Positions 19,942-29,947 of a DNA stretch of 64,000 bases are shown here, piece after piece. Positions within the stretch are counted from its first letter, which is position 1; the number at the start of each line of letters is the position of its first letter. The translations under genes were made by a program, and so were the position numbers. The notes beneath the pieces were generated by a model. The model searched no databases, had not been told where the DNA came from, and was given only the letters and a program-made list of their open reading frames with translations. This DNA comes from Trichomonas vaginalis G3 (taxonomy: Eukaryota > Parabasalia > Trichomonadida > Trichomonadidae), in the NCBI RefSeq assembly GCF_026262505.1, contig NC_067205.1:15562001-15626000 (forward strand), read 5' to 3'.

Positions 19942-20664
19942 AGAAGAAGGATATGATGGGTTGTGTGACTTTTTTTGTAAACGTAAGAATTCATACAATA
20001 TTGAACGATTTTGTATCATTATTTTAACATATTAATTTTAAAATAATTTATTTTTTTATTCTTACATAAATGACCCAACAAGTAAAACCAGATAAAATAG
20101 ATTATCGAATTTTAGAGGATGGTGTTCCTGTTTATATTCAAAGATTTAAAGGGAAGCAATATTATAGAATTGTTAATCCTGAATACATAAAACATTTATT
20201 TAAAAAGGAAGACTGTGAATTATTAAACGTTAATGAATATGAAACCAATAAATCAAAATTGAAATATAAATATATTGGAAGTGATGAAAGATGCAAAGAT
20301 AAAGATAAAGTTTATACAGTTTCATATTATGAATGGAAAACCAATAAGATAAGAAAACATTTAGGAGATTATGGTAAAAGTTCTGAATTCTTTAAATCTA
20401 GTATATACGAGAGAGTAAAAGAAATTAGAAATAATTATTTTCATGAATAAAAAAAATAAACTTTAAACATTCATGTCTCAGAATCAACATTGAACTTTAA
20501 GAAACTAATGATTATTTGAATTTATGAAATCAATTATTTGATTCATTCTTTCTTCAATCTCTTCTATTCTTTTTGTTAAATCATCTATTTTCATTAATGA
20601 GGTGATTCTTGATTGAGGAATAGATTTCAAACTAACCACTCCTTTTATTTTTGAAATTTTGAAT
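19942..20664. repeat. Left terminal inverted repeat of Mav2 (723 bp)
   Basis: Matches 39404-40126 in reverse complement over its full length, with a visible difference only near 20554 (ATCTC versus ATAAT). It contains a complete 126-residue gene and the 3' part of the 122-residue gene. Confidence 0.95.
20070..20450 (+). CDS. TIR-encoded 126-residue protein, left copy
   Basis: Starts MTQQVKPDKIDYRILEDGVP after TTTTTATTCTTACATAA, a leader identical to that of the polymerase gene at 38193. Basic and Tyr-rich, mixed alpha/beta by eye, with no Cys pairs beyond two and no membrane segment. No family recognised. An identical copy at 39618-39998 means the element carries the gene twice. Position just inside the termini would suit a terminus-binding or early regulatory protein; that is conjecture. 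Confidence 0.7.
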   Translation: MTQQVKPDKIDYRILEDGVPVYIQRFKGKQYYRIVNPEYIKHLFKKEDCELLNVNEYETNKSKLKYKYIGSDERCKDKDKVYTVSYYEWKTNKIRKHLGDYGKSSEFFKSSIYERVKEIRNNYFHE

Positions 20665-20873
20665 CCATCAACTTTAAACATTTTATTCAATTTACATGTT
20701 GTCAATTCTTCAAATAATTTTTTATTGTTAGCATAATAGTCATTAAATTCTTCAACAGATGAAAAATTTTTTATTTCAGTAATTGGTTTAACAACGTTTA
20801 TTTTTTGTTGAACATTTTCACTTTCATTTATTTCTTCCTCCTCTGTTTCATTTATTTTTAAAATTGGTTTCAT
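20505..20873 (-). CDS. Maverick protein with C-terminal coiled coil, 122 residues
   Basis: Acidic start (ETEEEEINESENVQQK), a central conserved-looking block (FNDYYANNKKLFEELTTCKL, then NKMFKVDGFKI) and a C-terminal heptad stretch (MKIDDLTKRIEEIEERMNQI). Leader TTTTTATTTAATGATAA-ATG. The inner edge of the TIR falls inside the gene, so the right TIR carries only its last 50 or so codons. Function unknown; oligomerisation through the coiled coil is likely. Confidence 0.65.
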   Translation of the reverse strand: MKPILKINETEEEEINESENVQQKINVVKPITEIKNFSSVEEFNDYYANNKKLFEELTTCKLNKMFKVDGFKISKIKGVVSLKSIPQSRITSLMKIDDLTKRIEEIEERMNQIIDFINSNNH

Positions 20874-20939
20874 TTATCATTAAATAAAAATTAGAATATA
20901 AGTGATGAAATATATTTTTTAATTAATATTAAATCAGAA

Positions 20940-21176
20940 ATGGCTGCAGGATTCTTTAAAAAATTATGGGATGGAATTAAGAAAGCTGCAGGTTGGGTTC
21001 ATAAAAATATTATTAAACCCGTTGCAAACTTTTTGGCACCAGTAGCGAAAACGGCAGGAACTATCATAGGTGGAGTATTAGGTACTAAAGCAGGTAATCC
21101 GGCAATGGGAGCACAAGCAGGTAATGCAGTTGGTGGAATTGCTGAAGGAATACTTAATAAAATAGGAGGTAGATAG
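20940..21176 (+). CDS. 78-residue amphipathic/glycine-rich protein (membrane-active candidate)
   Basis: N-terminal cationic amphipathic helix (MAAGFFKKLWDGIKKAAGWV, HKNIIKPVANFL) followed by a Gly/Ala-rich hydrophobic segment (TIIGGVLGTKAG, AVGGIAEGIL). It resembles minor virion proteins of the pVI or lytic-peptide kind and the 6148-6390 protein of Mav1. It precedes the capsid gene. Virion role inferred from composition and position. Confidence 0.6.
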   Translation: MAAGFFKKLWDGIKKAAGWVHKNIIKPVANFLAPVAKTAGTIIGGVLGTKAGNPAMGAQAGNAVGGIAEGILNKIGGR

Positions 21177-21200
21177 TGGAAAAATAAATAAATATTATTT

Positions 21201-21389
21201 TTATCTTAGTATCGGTTGAAGTCTTTGATAAACTTTTTCTCCTTTATTTAATATTTCTCTTATTGGGGCGGCTTTTGGCGTTATTGATTCAGCAACGTCA
21301 CTAATTGCTTCTTTATTCTTAAATATCCAATTTGCTCCCTTCTTCAATGTTTCCCAAACTTTATGCGCTCCTCTTTTTACTTTATCCAC
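21201..21389 (-). CDS. 62-residue basic amphipathic protein
   Basis: MDKVKRGAHKVWETLKKGAN, then WIFKNKEAISDVAESITPKA and a basic end QRLQPILR. Convergent with the 78-residue gene, leaving 24 bp between stops, and shares its aromatic/Lys helix style, so the two may be diverged relatives. An upstream frame fragment (GCAGGTATATTTAAGAAACT on the minus strand, near 21405) also reads like the start of the 78-residue protein, suggesting a frameshifted longer N-terminus (MAAGIFKK-like) starting about 21415. Confidence 0.45.
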   Translation of the reverse strand: MDKVKRGAHKVWETLKKGANWIFKNKEAISDVAESITPKAAPIREILNKGEKVYQRLQPILR

Positions 21390-21486
21390 AGTTTCTTAAA
21401 TATACCTGCAGCCATAGTTGATTATTTCATTAAAATTAAAAAAATTCATTTTCATCTTTTAATTTTGATTTTTTATTTATTAATAA

Positions 21487-23126
21487 ATGACGACTAACTA
21501 TTTGGTGCCAAACACCAAACCGATTAATGGAAATGTATTTCATTCATTCGAAAAGATAAATGAAATATTCGCAAAGAATGATGGTAGAAGATATTATAGA
21601 GAACCTGAAAGTTCATGCTATGACTCTGATGCTCCATATTTTGATGATAAACAAACTCATTTAAGAATTACAAATCCGGCTCATGATGTGAACCAATTAG
21701 GTGACACATATATTAAACGCAAAGTTAAAGTAACTCTAGTTTCAAATAAAGCTTTCACATGCGATGCCGCTTTTAAATGCATGCGTTTATTCGTTGGTTA
21801 CAAATCATCAAATCAAAGCTTTAAACAATTAGAAGTAGAAACCGAAAGAGGTGATGCCGGTTATCTTCAATGGATTGCGCCCGTGAATCTTTCGCATTTG
21901 CAACATATAAACCAAAATCAGAAAGGAAAGTTAAAAATTTGTTCATTCGTTATATAATAATGTTCAAAAATATGATAACTCAGTATGTGGTAAATATATT
22001 GACTCTTCAGAAGTTTTCAAGAAAGCAAATGAAGAAGTTGATATCACTTTTGATATGATTATTCCGGTAAATGATTTGTTAGCATTTCAGGCGTTCGATG
22101 ATTATCCTAAATCATTTGGTGATATCATTCTTAAATATTATGTTTTCAGGGATACTTTAGTATTTTGTCAGGTTGACCCGTTAAGAGTTGCTGATTTACA
22201 AAATTACGTTTATGAAAAGATAACTGATGAAAATTATGAAAAGATTATGAATCATGTTTATAAATATGATCGCAAATTCCAACAAATCGGACTTCCTGCC
22301 AAATTAATTACAAGCTTAGCCGCCACACATCTGCTGACGCAACAGTTGATGACGTTATTATTTCATGCACAAAGATGGAAGTTTTAGAGGATAAATGCAT
22401 TACACCAGGATACGGTTTAATTGAAGAATCAATTAAAGCAATACCACGTTTATTCAGTAAGGAAGATCCATTCATGATTCCAGCTCAACATATTGACGTT
22501 CGTTCACTAAATGGAGGTTGCATCACTCCTGAAGGTATTAGCTCAGATTTCTCATACGCTCTTCATAATGTTACAGATGTTGTGTTAACATTTCCGAAGA
22601 ATGCAATGCAAAGAACAGTTTTAGAAAATCCAATGCTTCGAGGTCTTCAGGTCACTATAGATTCCAGAAACTTCCCCGATCAAGCGATGACCACAGTGGG
22701 TGACATATTCTTTACACGTATGCTTCAAGCTTCTGATTTAGATGGAGTGAATGAATGCACGAAGAATACGAGGACTCATTAACTAGACCACTGAATGATG
22801 ATGATGGCAAGCCATTAGCTAGAACATGGAAAGACCAAACTTCATTCTTATGCACTATTCCAGTTCAACGTGATGGAGCGGGTATATTCTTTGATGGATT
22901 AGAAACTTTCAACTCACAAGTTACAGTACAAGTGAAAGCTTATCCAATCATTCAGGGTGAAAATGACACTTACTGTTCAAAGGTGACAAATCCTCCTCAG
23001 GTTTGGTTTACTAGGACTACATATTGGACATGGACACCGGATGAAGGTTTGAAATATCATCCAACAGGTACACCACCACAGTATAGAAGTTCATATGATG
23101 AAATATTGATGAATAGAAATGTTTAA
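21487..23126 (+). pseudogene. Major capsid protein candidate, several frameshifts
   Basis: ATG at 21487 after TTTTTTATTTATTAATAA. Frames 21487-21957, 22055-22387, 22375-22782 and 22755-23126 form one protein of about 545 residues broken near 21868, 21950, 22340 and 22765. Beta-rich content, large size, no membrane segment and position directly before the packaging ATPase fit the double jelly-roll capsid protein of Polintons. I rely on length and context rather than a decisive motif. The breaks are small indels, so a recent loss or assembly errors are both possible. Confidence 0.6.
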
Positions 23127-23150
23127 AATTATAAATTTATTTTTGATTAA

Positions 23151-23978
23151 ATGGATTTAAATTCATACACTCCTTATGAAGAATTAGCAGGAGTATATAA
23201 TACATACATAGATGATATGATTAATGAAGCATTGAGTGATAATAGAAATGCTCTATCTAAGGAAAAATTAATGAAAATTCCATATTCTGAATGTTACTTA
23301 AATTCAATCACTGCAGCAATTGGTAAACAAAATAAAGGTAAAACATTAACGATATTAAAACAAATTATCATTATTGCTAACACTTCCCCCTATTCACATG
23401 TGTTAATTTATATCAACCGTTCAGGTTCACCTTCAGATGATACATTTGAATCTTTAAAGCATTTAATCAAAATTCCAATTATTTATTTATCACAAGAAGA
23501 AGCAGAAGATTATTTAAAAAACTTTTTAATGTATAAAGAATTATATAATACAATCAAGAAGCAAGGATTAGAGGATAAAATTATTGATAAACAACGGGAT
23601 GAATTATTTGAAACACTTTCTATTTCAAATTTTGATAAAGAATTTTTGCATTCACTAATTTTTCTAGATGATGCCGTGAAATCAAAACTAATAACTAATG
23701 AGAAATCATATTTTAATCAATTATTAACTCAATGTCGACATATTCAATGTTCATTCTTTATGGCTGTTCAATACTTTAAAGCATTAAGCACAAACATTAA
23801 ATCAAACCTGTCCACCCTTTTCATTTTCAGTGGTTTTAGTCGTCAACAGTTGAACGTTATGCTTTATCAAGTGAATTTACCAATGAGCATTAATGAACTT
23901 TACACACAATATCAACAATTAGGAGAACATGGAAAAATAATAGTTGATTTAAATAAAGGTTCCATTAAATTCGAATAA
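23151..23978 (+). CDS. FtsK/HerA-type (A32-like) genome-packaging ATPase
   Basis: 275 residues, intact. Walker A GKQNKGKT (58-65) after a beta strand, Walker B SLIFLDDA (168-175, tandem Asp), then a sensor-like SFFMAVQYFKALSTNI with the conserved Gln. Size and order match poxvirus A32/Polinton ATPases, which pump DNA into capsids. It starts 25 bp after the capsid gene, with leader ATTTATTTTTGATTAA-ATG. Among the best-preserved genes of the element. Confidence 0.9.
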   Translation: MDLNSYTPYEELAGVYNTYIDDMINEALSDNRNALSKEKLMKIPYSECYLNSITAAIGKQNKGKTLTILKQIIIIANTSPYSHVLIYINRSGSPSDDTFESLKHLIKIPIIYLSQEEAEDYLKNFLMYKELYNTIKKQGLEDKIIDKQRDELFETLSISNFDKEFLHSLIFLDDAVKSKLITNEKSYFNQLLTQCRHIQCSFFMAVQYFKALSTNIKSNLSTLFIFSGFSRQQLNVMLYQVNLPMSINELYTQYQQLGEHGKIIVDLNKGSIKFE

Positions 23979-24019
23979 CTTTTTTATAATTAATTTTTAT
24001 TTTTTATTTATAATTAAAC

Positions 24020-24850
24020 ATGACAGAAATTGCAAATCTTCTACAGGTTCCATTAAAACAAGGAACAAACAAAAAGGGTGCATATAATAGAACTATGAAA
24101 GTTCCTGATGGAATGAAAGAATTAGTTCATATTGTTGCTGGTCTTCAAAAAGATGTTAAACAAATGAGAAACGTTTTAACATTACCAGAAGCTCAAGCAT
24201 ATGCCAAACGTCAAGGTCCAAATTGGGAAGCACATGAAGCAGACATTACAGGACCAAATGGAAAGCCTGATGGAATAAATGAAGTCTTTGTTACTGATGG
24301 TCAAGGAAATATTAAAGTCATAAATGGGTATAAATTAACAATGACGGATTATCCTAAACGTAAAGCATATAATGAACGTTTATCCTATGAAATTTGTGAA
24401 AATGGAAAAGCTGTTAAACAACATATCGGAGACAGTAAAGATGGACCAATTCTTATACCGTATAATCCATATTCTTATTTCAATGAAGAATTAAACGCTA
24501 TTGAAGAAGGCCAAACGGATTACCTCAATATGTTAATCAGTTTGATGGTCAATATGCAAATTTGAGACCTGAAATTCCAGCTAAGAAATTCTTTAAAGTT
24601 GCTTTTATTCGATCCAGTGTTCAATGAACAGAAAGAAGCAATGAAAGCAGAATTTAAACCAATTCAAGTGGCAAGAATTTCTTCATCTTCACTTTCAGAA
24701 GCGTTCAAGGAATTGATAAAGAACCACTTTATTCTCAACAAGGTTATAACTTTGATTTAATTAAAGAAAGTGATAGACGTAAATTAGAAAATCAGATGGT
24801 TTAAGAATGCATGTAATGAAATGATTAAAGATATTGTAAATGATAAATAA
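24020..24850 (+). pseudogene. Maverick hypothetical protein, frameshifted after residue 175
   Basis: The first 175 codons are intact ([20 protein letters not shown], then an acidic/Gly-rich block [20 protein letters not shown]). After about 24530 the reading continues in other frames ([69 protein letters not shown]) to a stop at 24850, with at least four indels. Original length near 275 residues. No family recognised; its place among virion genes suggests a structural protein. Leader T-rich with ATAATTAAACATG. Confidence 0.55.
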
Positions 24851-24995
24851 GACTGGAAGAAACTCAATCATTATCAATAACATAATTGGTGCAGTTACAA
24901 AGAAAGTTATAAGCAAACAAGGATGAACCTTGGGATATTACCGTAACAACAAATAAAACTTTAAATATATTTTTCTTTTTTTTATTCAATTATAA

Positions 24996-25690
24996 ATGAG
25001 AAGACGTTTCACTAGTCAAAAGAACACTAACGCAAAAGCAGAGATTACGGTTGGTTATAACGTAAATGATGATAAATCACGAATTATTCAAAATGTTAAA
25101 GTTAATGTTAGTCCTGAATTAACAAGGTCAGCAACTCAACCAAATTTATTAACTCGTGACTTACCAAAGAAAGAGGAGGAGCAAAATAAAGAAGATGGAG
25201 ACCCAATCATTTTATCTGAACCCGGTAAAGAACCTGTTGAAATTCCCACATATCCAACATACCCCCACCTCTTTCATCAAACATCGAGAACCAGAATCTA
25301 CGATTCCAGTCGCAATGCGCCATATAAAGTAGACATTAATTCTGAATTAATGAAAATTTACCGTGATATAATAACTGATAATTATGATTCAATAATAAAT
25401 TTAATTGATCAATCTGGTTTAATTATTTTACCTTATGAATCATTAATTCACATTATCGCCATTCTTTGTGATGTTCAAGATTCAGACGTTAAGATTCAAT
25501 TTTTCATAGATGATGAGGTTTCATGCTGCGGAACAGTTGCAAAATAAATCCTATAAAGGATATTAGCACAATTAAGATATCAAAGAATGGAACAACAACT
25601 GAACTACATTTAACTTATAATAACATATACAATAAAATAGTTGATGAATATAAAATATCACTTGAAAAATTCTTTGTTAAGGCTATTTAA
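24996..25690 (+). pseudogene. Maverick hypothetical protein, one late frameshift
   Basis: Starts MRRRFTSQKNTNAKAEITVG after a T9 run and ATTCAATTATAA. A disordered, charged N-terminal half (PKKEEEQNKEDGDP, PVEIPTYPTYP) and a more globular second half (YDSIINLIDQSGLIILPYES). The frame changes near 25545 and continues KDISTIKISKNGTTTELHL to TAA at about 25690, meeting the convergent gene. Original length about 230 residues. Unknown function. Confidence 0.5.
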
Positions 25691-26040
25691 TATTCAAGCA
25701 TTAACATTATCGAATAATAATCCTTTGAATCATAATCAATAATAATTGACCTTTCACCAGTTTCTATCGTTTGTTTTATTTCTTTTTGTTCCCCACTATC
25801 CGGATCGGTCATTGTAATTGTTTTTGTTATAGTATCAGCTTTATCTTTAACTTCAATCTTTTTTCCATCAGGATATTTAAACCAAAATTCCAAAAATTCG
25901 ATATTGTCAATCTGCTCATATTTTAATCTATCAATTACATTTTTAATACCATCTGAAAATCTTATGAAATGGTCATTATATGGGTTTGATTGAACTAAAT
26001 TTGAATGAAGTGAAATATAACCTGTTGATGAATATGACAT
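25687..26040 (-). CDS. Maverick hypothetical protein, 117 residues
   Basis: MSYSSTGYISLHSNLVQSNP, then FWFKYPDGKKIEVKDKADT and a polar, Thr/Glu-rich stretch ending YYSIMLMLEY. Beta-rich composition, no membrane segment. Convergent with the preceding gene (4-bp overlap of ends). Its start lacks the usual TAAATG context. No family recognised. Confidence 0.45.
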   Translation of the reverse strand: MSYSSTGYISLHSNLVQSNPYNDHFIRFSDGIKNVIDRLKYEQIDNIEFLEFWFKYPDGKKIEVKDKADTITKTITMTDPDSGEQKEIKQTIETGERSIIIDYDSKDYYSIMLMLEY

Positions 26041-26184
26041 TGACTCGTATTTTCTGAAAACACTAAAATTTATAACATGAATGAATTTCTTATTCGTTGA
26101 ATTTTGAATTCTTGAGGTAATCTTATTCTAGTTTTATTTATCACTGGAAAATAACGCTTTACCATATTTTTAATCGTAATAAAA

Positions 26185-26894
26185 ATGTCAATTATCAATA
26201 TTATTTCGAATAATAGTTGTGAATTAAATTTAACAGTTAGCGGAATTTATAATGTTACTCTCGTTTCTGTGAGTGGTAAATTTAATCCCATTCTTTTAGA
26301 CCCTTCAGATTATATATCATTTATTAAAGATGACCATGAAAAAACGTATGATATGTATATAAATAATGTGATAGCGAAATGGGATATTAACATGATTTTA
26401 AGTTATTTAAATGAATCATTTATCGTATGGTATGAAGAAAATTTTAAATCAAAACCCGATAAACTTTTTGAACTTGATGAAATAAATAACCTTATTAAAT
26501 TCCCGCTGAAAATTAAATTTTGTACTCCTCATCTTCGTTCATTGTTGGGGATATTAAATTTGAAAAAGATGTTGGGGATGTTTTGTATTCTGACACTGGT
26601 TCCAATTTCATTTTAATCAAATGTGATAAAGTTAATACCCCAATGAGATTTTCACATCAAACATTAGACCCTAACTCTTACCCATCAATACAAAACATTT
26701 TATCCATCAACTTAAACACATTTTCTTTATCATATCCGTTTCAATTATCCGGGAATTCATTTATTCTTCATTCAAAAGATTTATCAAATATTAAATTTAG
26801 AATAACTGACCTATTTGATTGTGATTTAGAATTCATGAATGAAATATTATGGCAATTTCAAATAGAAAAAATAGCTGATGAGATAACAGATTAA
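26185..26894 (+). pseudogene. Penton-like minor capsid candidate, one frameshift
   Basis: Frames 26185-26616 and 26520-26894 join near 26525 as one protein of about 235 residues: MSIINIISNNSCELNLTVSG at the start, then FILIKCDKVNTPMRF and a final FDCDLEFMNEILWQFQIEK. Beta-rich with no membrane segment. It ends 24 bp before the fibre gene, as the 282-residue gene of Mav1 abuts its fibre gene; the shared position suggests a vertex (penton) role. That is inference from gene order only. Confidence 0.4.
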
Positions 26895-26918
26895 ATATTT
26901 ATTTTTAAATCATAATAA

Positions 26919-28511
26919 ATGATTAAACAACAGCAACCACAACAACTTAAGGCACAAAGCACCCAGGTCCCTCAGACCATTACATACGCCATATATGCAT
27001 ATAATTCAAAGACGGCAGAACAAACGCAAAGGTTGAAATATGGAGATTTGGAGATAGTATTGAAAAATGAACATTTCGAATTCGTTTGCAAAGGTGGTGC
27101 AGTGATATCAAATATAAAAGAAATTTTATTTATGAATTCAAAAATTAAAGGAATAACGGATGATATAACATCAATTCCACCAGAAGAACAAAGATATTAC
27201 ACATTAAATGCATTTCCTAAAGTTTTGAAGATTGGAAGATTTAATTTAAATGAGGAATTCATAAAAGGTTTCCTAAATGACATAATGAAGAAAGCAGCTA
27301 AGGAATATGTGGATGAAAAAGATAAAGAAATTAAAGAAAGGGTTGAATGGTATCATGAATGGACATTTGAGACTTTTAAAGTTAAAGCTGATACAGAATG
27401 GGTTTCGGGATGTTTAGACCTTAAAGCAGATAAAACTTATGTTAACGATGAGTTAGAGAAGAAGGTGGATAAAACATATGTTAACGAAATATACCAAAGT
27501 TTGATAGGAACAACGAAAAATATTGAAACTATTGTTGGTGACTTTTCTGTCAATGAAGAAAATAAATATTTTAGATGGCAGTTTGTACAGTCCTTAAAAA
27601 ATGGTACACGGTGTAAACTCATTCCGAAAAATAACAATGAAATGTATGTAAGTTATAAAAAGAATGATGGCACACAAGTTAAAGTTCCATTAGACAACAA
27701 CTGCTACTTAAACTTATATGGAGACGAACAAAAGAAATATTTAAGAGTTTATGAAATGGCAGATATGACATTGCCTGACCCAGCTCCAGCACCATATTAT
27801 TATGACTATGGAGATGATGTCAGAACACCACATGTAGATGAACAAAAGTTAACATTATATTTAGATTATTATAGATATAAAAGATATAATGCAATAGAAA
27901 AAACGAGAATAGTATATTATTATACAGATGACAGAAATAAATATTATAGTCAAGATTTTACCTACCCTGAAAACATAAGATTATATTATAAAAAATATTC
28001 TGACACAAACCAGAAGAAACCTGAAATAGTTGCACTATATTTTAAGTTCAAAATAGACAATCCTATATTATCTCATATGTTTGATTTAATGAACCCAGTA
28101 GGTTCTATTTATACATCTATGGATGCAAGAGGTCCTCAAGTAATGTTTGGTGTTGGTGCATGGGAACAAATAGTCGACAGGTTTTTGTATTGTGCAAACT
28201 CTTCAAAGGAAACAGGGGGAAGTAAAACGATTTCAGGTGAAAATTTACCTGCACACAGTCACTACATAGATTTAAGTACATCTCAAGCAGGTTGGCATAA
28301 GCATAGATATTGGGATTGGTCAGGAATGACAAAAGGTAAAGGATATGATGTTAAAGACGACGTTAAGTTTGCCATAAATTGTTACTGGAGTGACACTCAG
28401 GGAGAAGGAAACCATACACATCACGTTTCAGGATATACACAAACAACGGGACAAAGTAAAGAATACATGCCACCTTACATGACAGTTTACGCATGGTATA
28501 GAGTTCAATGA
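26919..28511 (+). CDS. Virion fibre with tail-collar-like receptor-binding end, 530 residues
   Basis: Intact. Residues 1-150 are element-specific; about 150-195 are short coiled stretches with KADKTYVNDELEKKVDKTYV; then a shared module with VGDFSVNEENKYFRWQFVQS and a collar-like domain near the end (MNPVGSIYTS, GAWEQIVDRFLY, GGSKTISGENLPAHSH, paired His-rich HSHYID and HTHHVSG, closing MTVYAWYRVQ). Tail-collar domains end phage fibres. The segment from about 27465 on is roughly 97 percent identical by eye at DNA level to the Mav1 fibre. Leader TTTATTTTTAAATCATAATAA-ATG, host-cell binding inferred. Confidence 0.85.
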   Translation: MIKQQQPQQLKAQSTQVPQTITYAIYAYNSKTAEQTQRLKYGDLEIVLKNEHFEFVCKGGAVISNIKEILFMNSKIKGITDDITSIPPEEQRYYTLNAFPKVLKIGRFNLNEEFIKGFLNDIMKKAAKEYVDEKDKEIKERVEWYHEWTFETFKVKADTEWVSGCLDLKADKTYVNDELEKKVDKTYVNEIYQSLIGTTKNIETIVGDFSVNEENKYFRWQFVQSLKNGTRCKLIPKNNNEMYVSYKKNDGTQVKVPLDNNCYLNLYGDEQKKYLRVYEMADMTLPDPAPAPYYYDYGDDVRTPHVDEQKLTLYLDYYRYKRYNAIEKTRIVYYYTDDRNKYYSQDFTYPENIRLYYKKYSDTNQKKPEIVALYFKFKIDNPILSHMFDLMNPVGSIYTSMDARGPQVMFGVGAWEQIVDRFLYCANSSKETGGSKTISGENLPAHSHYIDLSTSQAGWHKHRYWDWSGMTKGKGYDVKDDVKFAINCYWSDTQGEGNHTHHVSGYTQTTGQSKEYMPPYMTVYAWYRVQ

Positions 28512-28606
28512 ACGCTCAATGTTTGTGAAATAAACTTTAGAACGGACTGAAAGTCCTGAGCTCCAAAAGAGCGAACGGCATAATTTAAATTTTTATTTTA
28601 GTATAA

Positions 28607-28789
28607 ATGACAAAATTAATTAAGCCAACTATTTCTAAATTAATGATACCAATGAAATCATTTCATGGAGTACTTATCCCAGGTTCTTCACAATTAGCCG
28701 GGGCAGGTGTTGTGACTCAAGGTGGAACATTAGTGAATCCATTCAAATTATTAACTAAAGATGAACTTAATAAAATGATGATAAAATAA
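28607..28789 (+). CDS. 60-residue Maverick protein
   Basis: MTKLIKPTISKLMIPMKSFH with a Gly-rich middle (PGSSQLAGAGVVTQGG) and a Lys-rich end. Leader TTTTTATTTTAGTATAA-ATG is a textbook example of this element's start context and is the main reason to accept it. Function unknown. A small hairpin (GGACT..AGTCC, about 28542-28555) lies between it and the fibre gene. Confidence 0.5.
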   Translation: MTKLIKPTISKLMIPMKSFHGVLIPGSSQLAGAGVVTQGGTLVNPFKLLTKDELNKMMIK

Positions 28790-28898
28790 CTAATAACAAA
28801 ATTTTATTTCACTACTATCATAAAAAACAGGCGAGATCTCACCTCTTCACCTCAACTTTATTTATTTTTATTTTTTTATTTTGTATGTAAGAACAGAA

Positions 28899-29564
28899 AT
28901 GTCAGTCGAAGCACAGACGTTCACGAACAAATCTAATGGTGAAACATTCACAAAAGGCACTTATAATGGTATTGAAGTCTTACGTAGAGACAAGGATGGT
29001 TACATTAATGCAACAAAGATGACAAGAGAAGTGGGAAGGTTAAACCATTTAAACAGATTTCTCAATAGTACTAAAATGCAGGAAATTATTGAGTTTTGGA
29101 TGAATGAATACGGTCGAGCCAAAAGTGGCTCAACCTCAAAACAAGCATTTTATGAGCTTACTAAGAGTGTTATAAATGAATTCAAAGGTATTTACATACA
29201 TCCTGACCTCGTTCATTTTGTTGCTGAATGGTGCTCTGTAAAGTATGCATTTTATGTCAAAGATATTATGGACTCCATAGACAAGAAAGTTCATGAGAAA
29301 TTAGATGAAGAAGAACTCGAAGATACAGTAGAGAATACTAAACATTTGTTTGAAGAAGAAGTTAGAAAAATGTGTGAAAAACAATTAGAACACGAACGTG
29401 AGATATGTTATGGTTGTAGAGATTCTCCATACGAACTAGACCAATGGGAACAAGAAGATTTAAAGAGAGAATTTAGAGAATATGAACTCGCTAAGATAGC
29501 ATTAGAAACTGCAGAAAAGAAGTTAAAAGTTTGGGGTCGTTTTGTACAAAAATATTGTGAGTAA
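28899..29564 (+). CDS. KilA-N domain protein
   Basis: About 221 residues from ATG 28899 (MSVEAQTFTNKSNG); an upstream ATG at 28881 is possible. KilA-N features: YNGIEVLRRDKDGYINATKM, GRLNHLNRFL, IYIHPDLVHFVAEWCSVKYA and FYVKDIMD. KilA-N is a DNA-binding domain common in large DNA viruses and phages. A C-terminal Glu/Lys coiled coil with a Cys pair (MCEKQ, CYGCRD) follows. It is the last gene of the rightward set and adjoins the iteron array at 29637, so it could bind there; that link is conjecture. Confidence 0.9.
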   Translation: MSVEAQTFTNKSNGETFTKGTYNGIEVLRRDKDGYINATKMTREVGRLNHLNRFLNSTKMQEIIEFWMNEYGRAKSGSTSKQAFYELTKSVINEFKGIYIHPDLVHFVAEWCSVKYAFYVKDIMDSIDKKVHEKLDEEELEDTVENTKHLFEEEVRKMCEKQLEHEREICYGCRDSPYELDQWEQEDLKREFREYELAKIALETAEKKLKVWGRFVQKYCE

Positions 29565-29636
29565 ATGAACCATTTATTTTTATCATAAACGACCAAAAAT
29601 ATATGTTTACGTTAATGTTTTTAGGTTATTCAACAT

Positions 29637-29926
29637 CTCTGAAAAAATGAGACAACATGACATTTTGACAACAACATAGGAGGAAGGCATTTATGAATTA
29701 TTTTGAAGAACTGAAGGTGTCACCACGTCACCATGTCACCAGGTTAATTAACTTCTCTGAAAAAATGAGACAACATGACATTTTGACAACATCACAGGAG
29801 GAAGGCAGTTATGAATTATTTTTGAAGAACTGAAGGTGTCACCACGTCACCATGTCACCAGGTTAATTAACTTCTCTGAAAAAATGAGACAACATGACAT
29901 TTTGACAACATCACAGGAGGAAGGCA
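29637..29926. repeat. Iteron-bearing direct repeat, left array
   Basis: Units of 118-119 bp begin CTCTGAAAAAATGAGACAAC at 29637, 29755 and 29874 (third partial). Each full unit contains three GTCACC boxes at 8-bp spacing (29719, 29727 and 29735 in the first unit), then AGGTTAATTAAC. Non-coding. Inverted copies lie at 32338-32551 on the other side of the primase-helicase gene. Confidence 0.93.
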
Positions 29927-29947
29927 AAAATAAATTCCAATCATACT

